A DNA stretch of 64,000 nucleotides, taken from positions 580,917 through 644,916 of the forward strand of contig NZ_MODW01000002.1 in the NCBI RefSeq assembly GCF_001866135.1. Reading direction: 5' to 3'. Below the pieces are notes generated by a model. The model did not search any database, had not been told where the DNA came from, and saw only the letters and a list, made by a program, of their open reading frames with translations. The translations under genes and the position numbers were made by a program. Source of the stretch: Microbacterium sp. LCT-H2. Its GTDB lineage: Bacteria > Actinomycetota > Actinomycetes > Actinomycetales > Microbacteriaceae. Shown here piece after piece: positions 1 through 7,227 of this stretch (its first letter is position 1; each line of letters opens with the position of its first letter).

Positions 1-1
1 C

Positions 2-220
2 GTCGGCAATCCGGAGAGCCTGGTCGAGGAGTCGCACGAGGACGGCCTCCTCGAGTACCCGTCGTACACGAAGCCGTCGGTGTGGCGGGAGCGCGCGGTC
101 CCCGATGTCCTCCTCAGCGGCAACCACGGTGCGATCGCGGCATGGCGTCGCGAGCAGCAGTTCGTCCGCACCCGCCTGCGACGGCCTGACCTGCTTCCGG
201 ACGCGCCGACCGGCGACTGA
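2..220 (+). CDS. trmD: tRNA (guanine-37-N1)-methyltransferase TrmD, C-terminal part only
   Basis: The reading frame enters at base 2 and runs 72 codons to a TGA. It encodes the TrmD C-terminal domain, with the family signatures [36 protein letters not shown] and a final [10 protein letters not shown]. TrmD is a knotted SAM-dependent enzyme that makes m1G37 in tRNAs and prevents +1 frameshifting. The N-terminal SAM-binding half lies outside the window, so the start cannot be given. In many actinobacteria rplS follows trmD directly; here about 2.7 kb with four other genes separates them. Confidence 0.93.
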   Translation, partial: VGNPESLVEESHEDGLLEYPSYTKPSVWRERAVPDVLLSGNHGAIAAWRREQQFVRTRLRRPDLLPDAPTGD

Positions 221-254
221 CCCGGCCGCACCCATCCGCCGTGACGACCGTTGT

Positions 255-260
255 TAGCGT
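255..260 (+). promoter_or_regulatory. -10 hexamer TAGCGT, leaderless type
   Basis: TAGCGT ends 6 bases before the ATG at 267. This is one of the recurring TAnnnT hexamers at fixed distance from a start codon. No clear -35 box. Confidence 0.45.
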
Positions 261-266
261 CGAGGC

Positions 267-1001
267 ATGGTGGATGTGACACGCGCGCGATCGTTCGAGG
301 GCATCGGTGAGGAGTATGACCGCTACCGACCGGGGTTCCCGGAGCGTGCGGCCGACATCATCGTTCCGGACCGGGTGGCCACGGCGCTCGACCTCGGTGC
401 CGGCACTGGGAAGTTCACGGGCTTGCTCGTCGCGCGCGCGGCGCGGGTGATCGCGGTCGAGCCCTCCGCGCCGATGCTCGCCGTGCTCGCGCGGACGTTG
501 CCGACGGTCGATGCGCGGCCGGGGACCGCGGAGAGCATCCCCGTGCCGGACGGCTCCGTCGATGCCGTCAGCGTCGCGCAGGCGTTCCACTGGTTCGATC
601 GGGACGCGGCGGCGGCCGAGATCGCCCGCACGCTCGTCCCTCACGGCACGCTCGGGCTGCTGTGGAATCGTGCCGACCCCGCCTGTGCCTGGGATCTCGC
701 GTGTCACCGGGTGGCCCATCCTGCGGTCGGCGCAGACGACGACACCTCCGCGTCGGCCGCGGATCTCCCCGGTTTCGTCCTGGATGTCCACGAGGAGGTG
801 CGCTGGACGGAGCGGATCTCCCGCGAGGACTACCTCCGACGGTGGGGCACGGTGAGCAGCTTCCTCGTGGCGGACGATGCGGAGCGTGCGGCGATGGTGG
901 CAGACCTGGAGGCGGTGCTGGACGGCGCGGACGAGACGCGGGGAGAGGCGGAGTTCGATCTGCCCCACCTCACCGACGTGTTCCGCTACCGCCGGGCATG
1001 A
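267..1001 (+). CDS. class I SAM-dependent methyltransferase
   Basis: A 244-residue protein with the Rossmann-type SAM-binding motif I (ALDLGAGTGKFTGLL, about residues 38-52), an acidic second strand ending in VEPSAPML, and motif IV around DAVSVAQAFHWF. This is the pattern of small-molecule methyltransferases of the UbiE/YcgJ-like group. The substrate cannot be told from sequence. The ATG at 267 is supported by a TAGCGT hexamer 6 bases upstream. Its TGA overlaps the ATG of the next gene (ATGA at 998-1001), so the two are probably translated together. Confidence 0.85.
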   Translation: MVDVTRARSFEGIGEEYDRYRPGFPERAADIIVPDRVATALDLGAGTGKFTGLLVARAARVIAVEPSAPMLAVLARTLPTVDARPGTAESIPVPDGSVDAVSVAQAFHWFDRDAAAAEIARTLVPHGTLGLLWNRADPACAWDLACHRVAHPAVGADDDTSASAADLPGFVLDVHEEVRWTERISREDYLRRWGTVSSFLVADDAERAAMVADLEAVLDGADETRGEAEFDLPHLTDVFRYRRA

Positions 1002-1480
1002 GGATCTGGTCGCTGCATCCGGAGTACCTCGACCGTCAGGGGCTCGTCGCCTGTTGGCGGGAGACCCTCCTCGCCCAGGCGGTGCTCGCCGACGCCACGA
1101 AGGGGTATCAACGGCATCCGCAGCTCGAGCGCTTCCGGGCGACGGCCGATCCCGTGGCCGCGGTGGGCGCGTACCTGGCAGGTGTCGCTGACGAGGCGGA
1201 CGAGCGCGGCTACCGTTTCGACCGCACGCGTATCCGGCGCGCGGAGTCGGCGGTGCCGTCGATCCCGGTCACCGCGGGTCAGCTGGCACGCGAGTGGGAG
1301 CATCTGCGGGCGAAGCTCGCCGAGCGCAGCCCGGACGTGCTCCGCCGACACGGGTCTGTGGAGCTCCCGGAGGCGCACCCGCTGTTCGTCGTCGTGCCCG
1401 GGCCGGTCGCGTCCTGGGAGCGCGCCGACCCCGCGACCGGAGTCAGTCGACGCCGAGGAACGAGCGATCCGTCAGGATGA
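998..1480 (+). CDS. pyrimidine-dimer DNA glycosylase/endonuclease V-like protein
   Basis: A 160-residue protein beginning MRIWSLHPEYLDRQGLVACW and continuing with LLAQAVL, TKGYQRHPQLERF and an AVGAYL helix. This is the pattern of the short actinobacterial proteins assigned to the Pyr_excise (T4 endonuclease V-like) family, which cut at UV-induced cyclobutane dimers. The assignment rests on remembered family sequences. Activity is unproven for most members. It is coupled to the upstream methyltransferase by ATGA. Its last 38 bases overlap, tail to tail, the 3' end of map on the other strand, so the last dozen or so residues (SRRRGTSDPSG region) are probably non-conserved. Confidence 0.7.
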   Translation: MRIWSLHPEYLDRQGLVACWRETLLAQAVLADATKGYQRHPQLERFRATADPVAAVGAYLAGVADEADERGYRFDRTRIRRAESAVPSIPVTAGQLAREWEHLRAKLAERSPDVLRRHGSVELPEAHPLFVVVPGPVASWERADPATGVSRRRGTSDPSG

Positions 1481-2225
1481 TCGGACCGTCCTCGGTGATG
1501 GCGATGGTGTGCTCGGAGTGCGCGCCGCGGGAGCCGTCCGCGCTGCGCAGCGTCCACCCGTCGGGGTCGGTGATCAGCTCGTCCGTCGTCGCGAGGAACC
1601 ACGGCTCCAGGGCGAGCACGAGGCCGGCTCGGAGCGGGAAACCGCGTCCTGCGCGGCCGTCGTTCGCCACATGAGGGTCGCCGTGCATCGTGCGGCCCAC
1701 GCCGTGCCCGCCGAAGTCGGTGTTGATGGAGTACCCCTCGCCGTGGGCGACGTCCGCGATCGCGGCGGAGATGTCGCCGATGCGGTTGCCGACCACCGAG
1801 GTCTCGATCGCGGCGGCCAGCGCGCGCTCCGTGGTGTCGATGAGGCGCAGGTCCTCCTCCTTCGGCGTGCCGACCACGAAGGAGACGGCGGAGTCCGCGA
1901 CCCAGCCATCGACCGAGACGGCGAAGTCGAGGGTGACGAGGTCGCCGTCCCGGAGCGTGTAGTCGTGCGGGAGGCCGTGCAGCACGGCGTCGTTCACCGA
2001 GGTGCAGATGACCTTGCCGAAGGGGCTCGCCCCGAAGGAGGGGTGGTAGTCGATGTAGCAGGACTCGGCGCCGGCCTTGCGGATCATGTCGTGGGCCCGG
2101 CGGTCGATCGCCAGGAGGTTGGTGCCGACCTTCGTCTCGTCGCGCAGGGTCGCCAGCGTCTCGGCGACGAACCGGCCTGCCGCGCGCATCTCATCGATCT
2201 CGGCAGGGGTGCGCAGTTCGATCAT
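1443..2225 (-). CDS. map: methionine aminopeptidase, type I
   Basis: A 260-residue enzyme that removes the initiator methionine from nascent proteins. Visible metal-ligand segments: TLDFAVSVDGWVADSA (two Asp), GHGVGRTMHGDP (His), ALEPWFL (Glu) and SEHTIAITEDG (Glu). The frame stays open far upstream. I chose the ATG at 2225 because it has a GAGAGG ribosome site 6 bases upstream, and because a candidate -10 GAGAAT overlaps the only other nearby ATG (2249). It is transcribed towards the glycosylase gene and overlaps its end by 38 bases. Not linked here to secY/adk, so probably one of two map copies. Confidence 0.92.
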   Translation of the reverse strand: MIELRTPAEIDEMRAAGRFVAETLATLRDETKVGTNLLAIDRRAHDMIRKAGAESCYIDYHPSFGASPFGKVICTSVNDAVLHGLPHDYTLRDGDLVTLDFAVSVDGWVADSAVSFVVGTPKEEDLRLIDTTERALAAAIETSVVGNRIGDISAAIADVAHGEGYSINTDFGGHGVGRTMHGDPHVANDGRAGRGFPLRAGLVLALEPWFLATTDELITDPDGWTLRSADGSRGAHSEHTIAITEDGPIILTDRSFLGVD

Positions 2226-2322
2226 CAGTGTCCTCTCGTCGTCCTCCATTCTCCCTGATCGCACAGGTGCCAGGCGCCTGCCGCTCTCAGCGAACACCCG
2301 TGACGCGCCGCCGCGGTCGCCG

Positions 2323-2328
2323 TAGCAT
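2323..2328 (+). promoter_or_regulatory. -10 hexamer TAGCAT, leaderless type
   Basis: TAGCAT ends 6 bases before the ATG at 2335. A GTGACG lies 17 bases upstream of it as a possible -35. Confidence 0.5.
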
Positions 2329-2334
2329 CGGAGC

Positions 2335-2823
2335 ATGTGGATCCGACAGGCCTTCTTCCGCTGGCTGCTGCCGTCGGCGTTCCTCCTGCCGCTGTGGCTT
2401 CTCATCGGCTGGGCCGTCTTCCAGGGCGGCTGGTCGATCCTCTGGGTACTGCTCATCGCGATGCCCTCGGTGTTCGTAGGACAGCTCCTGCTCACGCTGC
2501 TGACGCGCTCCCGCCCGTCCGTCCGCGCCGAGCGCGCCGTGTCGTGGTGGGACGTCGCCGGGTTCGGGCTCTGGCACGCGCTCACGATCGCGGTCGGCTT
2601 CTTCATCGACGGGGCTTTCGGCTGGCTGCTCGCGGCCGCCATCGTCGTGGGCATCGCTCTGGTCTGGCTGCAGCTGTGGCAGCTCTGGAACGAGGTGCGG
2701 GGGAGCGGGTCGCGGATCCGCGAGACCATCTCCTGGTCGACGATGACGCCGCCGCGCGCCGAGCGCCCGCAGACGAGCGTGCATGAGGTCATCGTGGTGC
2801 GGGAGACCGACGATCGGCTCTGA
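2335..2823 (+). CDS. small integral membrane protein, function unknown
   Basis: A 162-residue protein with about four hydrophobic segments: LLPSAFLLPLWLLIGWAVF, WVLLIAMPSVFVGQLLLTLL, WDVAGFGLWHALTIAVGFF and LLAAAIVVGIALVWLQLW. A hydrophilic tail of about 45 residues follows and ends in VIVVRETDDRL. I recognise no catalytic or transport motif. Similar Microbacterium proteins carry vague labels such as MFS transporter permease, which the short length does not support. The ATG at 2335 has a TAGCAT hexamer 6 bases upstream and no Shine-Dalgarno sequence. It diverges from map. Confidence 0.7.
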   Translation: MWIRQAFFRWLLPSAFLLPLWLLIGWAVFQGGWSILWVLLIAMPSVFVGQLLLTLLTRSRPSVRAERAVSWWDVAGFGLWHALTIAVGFFIDGAFGWLLAAAIVVGIALVWLQLWQLWNEVRGSGSRIRETISWSTMTPPRAERPQTSVHEVIVVRETDDRL

Positions 2824-2832
2824 CCTGACGTT

Positions 2833-2861
2833 TTGGCTGGGCCTGCCATCCGTGGCAGAAT
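2833..2861 (+). promoter_or_regulatory. candidate rplS promoter
   Basis: TTGGCT (2833-2838), a 17-base spacer and CAGAAT (2856-2861) resemble a sigma-A type promoter. The spacer and -10 contain a perfect 6-bp inverted repeat, CTGCCA-TCCG-TGGCAG (2843-2858). Predicted transcription would start near 2868, giving a leader of about 125 bases. Confidence 0.5.
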
Positions 2862-2868
2862 GGTTGTT

Positions 2869-2992
2869 TGTGCCGTGACCGGCTCTGCCCCAGGGGAGCC
2901 CGCGGACGCGTCAGCGCCGTTCGGCACACTCCCATTCTTGTTCCTTCCTAATCCGTGCATCCGACCTGAGGCGAGTGCAGAGAGAGACGATC
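2869..2992 (+). promoter_or_regulatory. structured 5' leader of rplS
   Basis: TGTGCCG (2869-2875) can pair with CGGCACA (2922-2928), enclosing a second hairpin GGCTC/GAGCC (2881-2885 with 2896-2900). A pyrimidine-rich stretch follows before the GAGAGAGA ribosome site. Ribosomal-protein leaders with this layout often bind the encoded protein. That role is inference here. Confidence 0.4.
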
Positions 2993-3343
2993 ATGCAGAT
3001 CCTCGACGCCGTCGACGCGGCTTCGCTCCGTTCCGACATCCCCGAGTTCTTCCCCGGTGACACCGTCAAGGTGCACGTCAACATCACCGAGGGCAACCGC
3101 TCCCGTATCCAGGTCTTCCAGGGCGTCGTCATCGGCCGCCAGGGTGACAGCGTCCGCGAGACCTTCACCGTCCGGAAGATCAGCTTCCAGGTGGGTGTCG
3201 AGCGTACCTTCCCCGTGCACTCCCCGGTGATCGACCACATCGAGGTCGTCACCCGCGGTGACGTGCGTCGCGCCAAGCTCTACTACCTGCGTGAGCTCCG
3301 CGGCAAGAAGGCGAAGATCAAGGAGAAGCGCGTCAACAACTGA
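2993..3343 (+). CDS. rplS: 50S ribosomal protein L19
   Basis: A 116-residue protein of normal length for L19, which sits at the 30S-50S interface. Recognisable segments are [46 protein letters not shown] and the basic end [19 protein letters not shown]. The ATG at 2993 is preceded by a purine-rich GAGAGAGACGATC; the in-frame GTG 18 bases earlier has no ribosome site. It has its own promoter, a folded leader and a strong terminator directly after the stop, so it is probably transcribed as a single gene. Confidence 0.97.
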   Translation: MQILDAVDAASLRSDIPEFFPGDTVKVHVNITEGNRSRIQVFQGVVIGRQGDSVRETFTVRKISFQVGVERTFPVHSPVIDHIEVVTRGDVRRAKLYYLRELRGKKAKIKEKRVNN

Positions 3344-3359
3344 CGCGAAGCTTCTTCAC

Positions 3360-3390
3360 AGCACCCCGGGACACGATGTCCCGGGGTGCT
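3360..3390 (+). terminator. intrinsic terminator after rplS
   Basis: Perfect 12-bp stem (3360-3371 with 3379-3390) with a 7-base loop, followed by TTCGTTCC. It lies 17 bases after the rplS stop. Confidence 0.85.
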
Positions 3391-3462
3391 TTCGTTCCGC
3401 CCCCGGTGTGCGAACCTTGTTACTGCCGTGCGCTCGCGGTGCACTCTTCGAGAAGGAACCAG

Positions 3463-4188
3463 ATGACTGACTCTCCGTCCGCACGCCCGACACGACGGCG
3501 GCGCGGGTTCCTGGTCTTCCTCCGCGACGTTCTGGTCATCGTGGTCATCGCCGCGCTGGTGTCCTTCGTCATCAAGACGTTCGTCGTGCGCTCGTTCTAC
3601 ATCCCGTCGGCCTCCATGGAGCGGACGCTGCTGATCGACGACCGCATCCTCGTCGACGAGCTGACGCCGCGCTGGACCGGCTACGAGCGCGGCGACATCG
3701 TCGTCTTCAAGGACCCGGGGGGCTGGCTCGACCCGATGCCGCAGACCCCGGCACAGCCGCCGCTGGTCCAGGCCGTCGACTGGGTGCTCACTTTCGTGGG
3801 CATCTCGGCCACCGACACGCAGGACCATCTCGTCAAGCGGGTGATCGGGGTCGAAGGCGATCACGTGGTGTGCTGCAACGCGTTGGGGCAGATCACCATC
3901 AACGGGGCGCCGATCGACGAGTTGAGTTACCTGAATCTCCCCGAGGGCGACACCGCGGCCTCGAACGAGCCGTTCGATGTCGTCGTCCCCGAGGACTCCG
4001 TGTGGCTGCTGGGTGACAACCGCGACCGGTCCCGTGACGCGCGCGCACATCAGGAGTTGCCCAGCGGCGGATTCGTCCCCGTGTCGAACATCGTGGGCAA
4101 GGCGTTCCTGACGACGTGGCCGCTCGACCGATTCGGACCGATCGACGGCCATCACGAGATCTTCAACGGGGTCCCGGATCCCGAATGA
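3463..4188 (+). CDS. lepB: signal peptidase I
   Basis: A 241-residue membrane-anchored serine protease that cleaves signal peptides from exported proteins. A basic N terminus (RPTRRRRG) and one membrane segment (about residues 23-42) are followed by the catalytic box YIPSASMERTL, with Ser near residue 51. The second box HLVKRVIGVEGDHV carries the general-base Lys near 125, and the GDNRDRSRDAR box follows. The ATG at 3463 has AGAAGGAACC upstream and the preceding in-frame codons do not look LepB-like. The stop overlaps rnhB by ATGA. The lepB-rnhB-DUF2469-yraN order is conserved in actinobacteria. Confidence 0.95.
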   Translation: MTDSPSARPTRRRRGFLVFLRDVLVIVVIAALVSFVIKTFVVRSFYIPSASMERTLLIDDRILVDELTPRWTGYERGDIVVFKDPGGWLDPMPQTPAQPPLVQAVDWVLTFVGISATDTQDHLVKRVIGVEGDHVVCCNALGQITINGAPIDELSYLNLPEGDTAASNEPFDVVVPEDSVWLLGDNRDRSRDARAHQELPSGGFVPVSNIVGKAFLTTWPLDRFGPIDGHHEIFNGVPDPE

Positions 4189-4844
4189 CCGTCATCACGC
4201 CCCGACTGACCCTGGAGCGGAAGCTCCTGGGGGAGTGCGACCTGATCATCGCCCTCGATGAGGTCGGCCGCGGCGCATTGGCGGGACCGGTGGCCGTCGG
4301 GGCAGCCGTGATGGACGCCAAAGGCGCCCGCCGTCGGGTTCCGGAGGGCCTGCGCGACTCGAAGCTGGTCCCCGAGCGTCGGCGCCCCGACGTCGCCGCC
4401 CGGGCGGCCTCCTGGGTGCAGGCCTCGGCCGTCGGCTGGGCGACCGCGGCGGAGATCGACGAGGTCGGGATCATGCGGGCCCTGGGCCTTGCCGCCTCGC
4501 GGGCCGTGGAGGCGGTCGTCGCGCAGGGGGCGACGGTCGAGAACACCCTGGTCCTGCTCGACGGCAACCACGACTACGTCTCGCGGGTGCATCCGGTGCC
4601 GCTGCGGGTGCGCCCCGTCATCAAGGCCGACCGCGACTGCGCCTCGGTGTCCGCGGCCTCGGTGATCGCGAAGGTCGCGAGAGACGGTCTCATGGCGGAG
4701 CTGCACGAGGACCATCGCGACTATCAGTGGGACCGCAACAAGGGGTACGCGAGTCCCGAGCACCGGGAGGCGATCCGCTCGTTCGGCCTCTCGCCGTTCC
4801 ACCGGTCCTCCTGGGCGATCGCCGACGCACCGACGCTCTTCTGA
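4185..4844 (+). CDS. rnhB: ribonuclease HII
   Basis: A 219-residue enzyme that cuts the RNA strand of RNA-DNA hybrids and starts removal of single ribonucleotides from DNA. The N-terminal motif IIALDEVGRGALAGPV holds the catalytic Asp-Glu pair. VLLDGNHDY and IKADRDCASVSAASVIAK hold the other acidic residues and the substrate-binding serines, and the C-terminal DRNKGYASPEH is typical of RnhB. It starts inside the lepB stop (ATGA) and is therefore coupled to it. Confidence 0.95.
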   Translation: MTVITPRLTLERKLLGECDLIIALDEVGRGALAGPVAVGAAVMDAKGARRRVPEGLRDSKLVPERRRPDVAARAASWVQASAVGWATAAEIDEVGIMRALGLAASRAVEAVVAQGATVENTLVLLDGNHDYVSRVHPVPLRVRPVIKADRDCASVSAASVIAKVARDGLMAELHEDHRDYQWDRNKGYASPEHREAIRSFGLSPFHRSSWAIADAPTLF

Positions 4845-4900
4845 GCGGTCGCGGCCGGGATGCCGCGCCCAGCGTCCGGCGACCATAGGATGGACTCATC

Positions 4901-5227
4901 ATGGATGAGGAAGCCTTCGACGACTACGACCGCGAGCTCGAGCTCGCGCTGTTCCGCGAGTACCGCGACGTCGTCTCTCAGTTCCAGTACGTCGTGGAGA
5001 CCGAGCGTCGCTTCTACCTGGCCAACGAGGTCAACGTCGTGCGACGGGACACCGAGCACGACTTCTACTTCGAAATCTCCATGAGCGACGTGTGGGTGTG
5101 GGACATCTACCGGGCCGACCGCTTCGTCAAGGCCGTCCGGGTGCTCACGTTCAAGGACGTGAACGTCGAGGAGCTGCAGCGCCGCGAGTTCGAACTGCCG
5201 CAGGAGCTCTCCCTCGACGGAGAGTGA
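4901..5227 (+). CDS. DUF2469 family protein
   Basis: A 108-residue acidic protein with the conserved pattern of the DUF2469 family: EEAFDDYDRELELALFREYR, FQYVVETERRFYLANEV, SMSDVWVWDIYRADRFV and DVNVEEL. The family is almost restricted to actinobacteria and nearly always sits between rnhB and yraN, as here. Its function is not known to me. A TAGGAT hexamer ends 9 bases before the ATG, so it may also be transcribed on its own, with a very short leader. Confidence 0.88.
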   Translation: MDEEAFDDYDRELELALFREYRDVVSQFQYVVETERRFYLANEVNVVRRDTEHDFYFEISMSDVWVWDIYRADRFVKAVRVLTFKDVNVEELQRREFELPQELSLDGE

Positions 5228-5338
5228 CGCGGCACGCTGTTCCTGCACAGCGGCGGCATTTTTCGTCGTTTCCACAACCTCTGAACTGTTCGCGTGGGAC
5301 CACGACGGTGACGGAGTGCTGACGTCCATCCTGTCGGG

Positions 5339-5701
5339 ATGGCAGCGAAAGACGACCTCGGGCGAGCCGGGGAGCAGCAGGCAGCGGATTATCTGACGAA
5401 GCGCGGGTATCGGATCGTCGACCGCAACTGGCGGTGTCCCCAGGGGGAGCTGGACATCGTCGCGATCATCGGCCCCCATGTCGCGGTGGTCGAGGTCAAG
5501 ACGCGGCGGTCAGCGGCGTTCGGGCACCCGTTCGATGCAATCGACGACCGCAAGCGGCGCCGGCTGTGGCGACTCGCCTATGCCTGGCGTGCGGCACACC
5601 CCGAGCTGGCGCGCGGACGGACCCTCCGGGTGGAAGCGGTCGGCATCATCGGCGCGTCCTCGGCGACGGCCTCGATCGAGCACCTCGAGGACATCGCATG
5701 A
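5339..5701 (+). CDS. YraN/UPF0102 family, endonuclease-fold protein
   Basis: A 120-residue protein of the UPF0102 family, whose fold is related to Holliday-junction resolvases and restriction endonucleases. The nuclease-like core is GELDIVAII followed by VAVVEVKTRRS (Asp...Glu-x-Lys), preceded by LGRAGEQQAADYLTKRGYRI and an NWRCPQG turn. Substrate and role are unproven. Its TGA overlaps the ATG of the next gene (5698-5701), and the next two genes (ComM-like, DprA) act on transformed DNA. This suggests a DNA-processing operon. Confidence 0.88.
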   Translation: MAAKDDLGRAGEQQAADYLTKRGYRIVDRNWRCPQGELDIVAIIGPHVAVVEVKTRRSAAFGHPFDAIDDRKRRRLWRLAYAWRAAHPELARGRTLRVEAVGIIGASSATASIEHLEDIA

Positions 5702-7227
5702 GAACGGCGCGTACCTGGTCCGTGGCGCTCACCGGGGCCGAGGGGCATGTCGTCGAGGTCGAGGCCGACCTCTCCGCGCAGACGCCGGAGTTCCGGATCA
5801 TCGGCCTCCCGGACAAGTCCCTCGGCGAGGCCGTGCAACGCGTGCACAACGCCTGCGAGAACTCCGGCCTCCCGCTGCCGCGGCGACGGCTGACCGTCAA
5901 CCTCTCGCCGGCGAGTCTGCCGAAGCACGGGGCCGCCTTCGACCTGGCGATCGCGGTGGCCTGCCTCGCCGCTGGCGACGCGATCGCCCATCGCGCGGTC
6001 CGGCAGACCGTGCATCTGGGAGAACTCGGGCTGGACGGGAGGCTGCGTCCCGTGCCGGGCGTGCTGCCGGCCGTCTTCGCCGCCGCTCGCGCTGGCTTCC
6101 ACCGCGTGATCGTGCCGCACGGCAATGCGGCCGAGGCGATTCTCGTCGCCGGCGTGGAGGTGCGTGCCGCCGCGTCGCTCGCGGAGGTCGCCGCCTGGCA
6201 CGGCGCGGACGTCGAGGTGCCCGATGTCGAGCCGGTTCCGGGGCCACAGCCGCCGGAGGAGAAGGCGGACGAGCGCGACCTGAGTGACGTCCTCGGGCAG
6301 GAGGAAGCCGTCGAGGCGCTCATCGTCGCTGCCGCCGGTGGCCACAACATGCTCCTGAGCGGTCCGCCGGGAGCAGGGAAGACCATGCTCGCGGGGCGCC
6401 TGCCCGGCATCATGCCGCCGCTGACCGAGGAGGAGGCGATCGAGGTGGCCTCGGTCCGCTCCCTCTGCGGCGAGGCCGTGACCGGACTCGACCACCAGCC
6501 CCCGCTGGTCGCTCCGCACCACAGCGCCTCGGTGGCGGCGATGGTGGGAGGCGGATCGCGGACGGCACGTCCCGGCGCGGTCGCCCGGGCGCATCGGGGC
6601 GTCCTCTTCCTGGACGAGGCGGCGGAGTTCCCGCGGGTGGCCCTGGACGCGCTCCGTCAGCCCCTCGAGACGGGGTTCGTCGATGTGCATCGCTCCGGCT
6701 TCGTCGTGCGATTTCCGGCGCGTTTCCAGCTGCTCCTGGCGATGAATCCGTGTCCCTGCGGCAACCGGGGCGTCCGTGATGGCGACTGCATCTGCCCGCC
6801 TCAGGCGCTACGACGGTATGCCACGCGGCTCTCCGGACCGTTGCGCGATCGGCTCGACATCGACCTTCCGGTCACCCGCGTCGCGGCTTCGCGCTCGGTG
6901 ACAGAGGAGCGGTCCGGTGTGACGACGGTCGAGGCCCGGAACCGCGTCGGCACGGCGCGCGCACGGGCGGAGCATCGATGGCGCGGCACGCCGTGGCGTC
7001 GGAACGCGGAGATCCCCGGCACTGTGCTCCGGCATGGCGGCTACCGTCTCCCGTCGGACGTGCGGGCCGGGCTCGATCGGGCCTTGGAACGCGGGGCGTT
7101 GACACTGCGTGGTTACGACCGCGTCCTCCGGGTGGCATGGACCATGGCTGATCTGGCCGGACGCGACCGCCCCGGCACGGACGAGGTCGGGCGGGCGCTG
7201 CTCCTGCGGACGGGGGTGGCACGATGA
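5698..7227 (+). CDS. YifB/ComM family AAA+ ATPase
   Basis: A 509-residue protein with the three-part YifB/ComM layout. The N-terminal Lon-protease-like domain is about residues 1-170 (EFRIIGLPDKSLGEAVQRV, LTVNLSPASLPKHG). The central AAA+ ATPase has Walker A GPPGAGKTMLAGRLPG and Walker B GVLFLDEAAEF. The C-terminal Mg-chelatase-like domain has a NPCPCG motif and paired cysteines (CPCGNRGVRDGDCIC). In Gram-negative bacteria ComM is a hexameric helicase that extends branch migration during transformation; in actinobacteria the role is inferred. Overlaps of 4 bases on both sides couple it to yraN and dprA. Confidence 0.92.
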   Translation: MRTARTWSVALTGAEGHVVEVEADLSAQTPEFRIIGLPDKSLGEAVQRVHNACENSGLPLPRRRLTVNLSPASLPKHGAAFDLAIAVACLAAGDAIAHRAVRQTVHLGELGLDGRLRPVPGVLPAVFAAARAGFHRVIVPHGNAAEAILVAGVEVRAAASLAEVAAWHGADVEVPDVEPVPGPQPPEEKADERDLSDVLGQEEAVEALIVAAAGGHNMLLSGPPGAGKTMLAGRLPGIMPPLTEEEAIEVASVRSLCGEAVTGLDHQPPLVAPHHSASVAAMVGGGSRTARPGAVARAHRGVLFLDEAAEFPRVALDALRQPLETGFVDVHRSGFVVRFPARFQLLLAMNPCPCGNRGVRDGDCICPPQALRRYATRLSGPLRDRLDIDLPVTRVAASRSVTEERSGVTTVEARNRVGTARARAEHRWRGTPWRRNAEIPGTVLRHGGYRLPSDVRAGLDRALERGALTLRGYDRVLRVAWTMADLAGRDRPGTDEVGRALLLRTGVAR

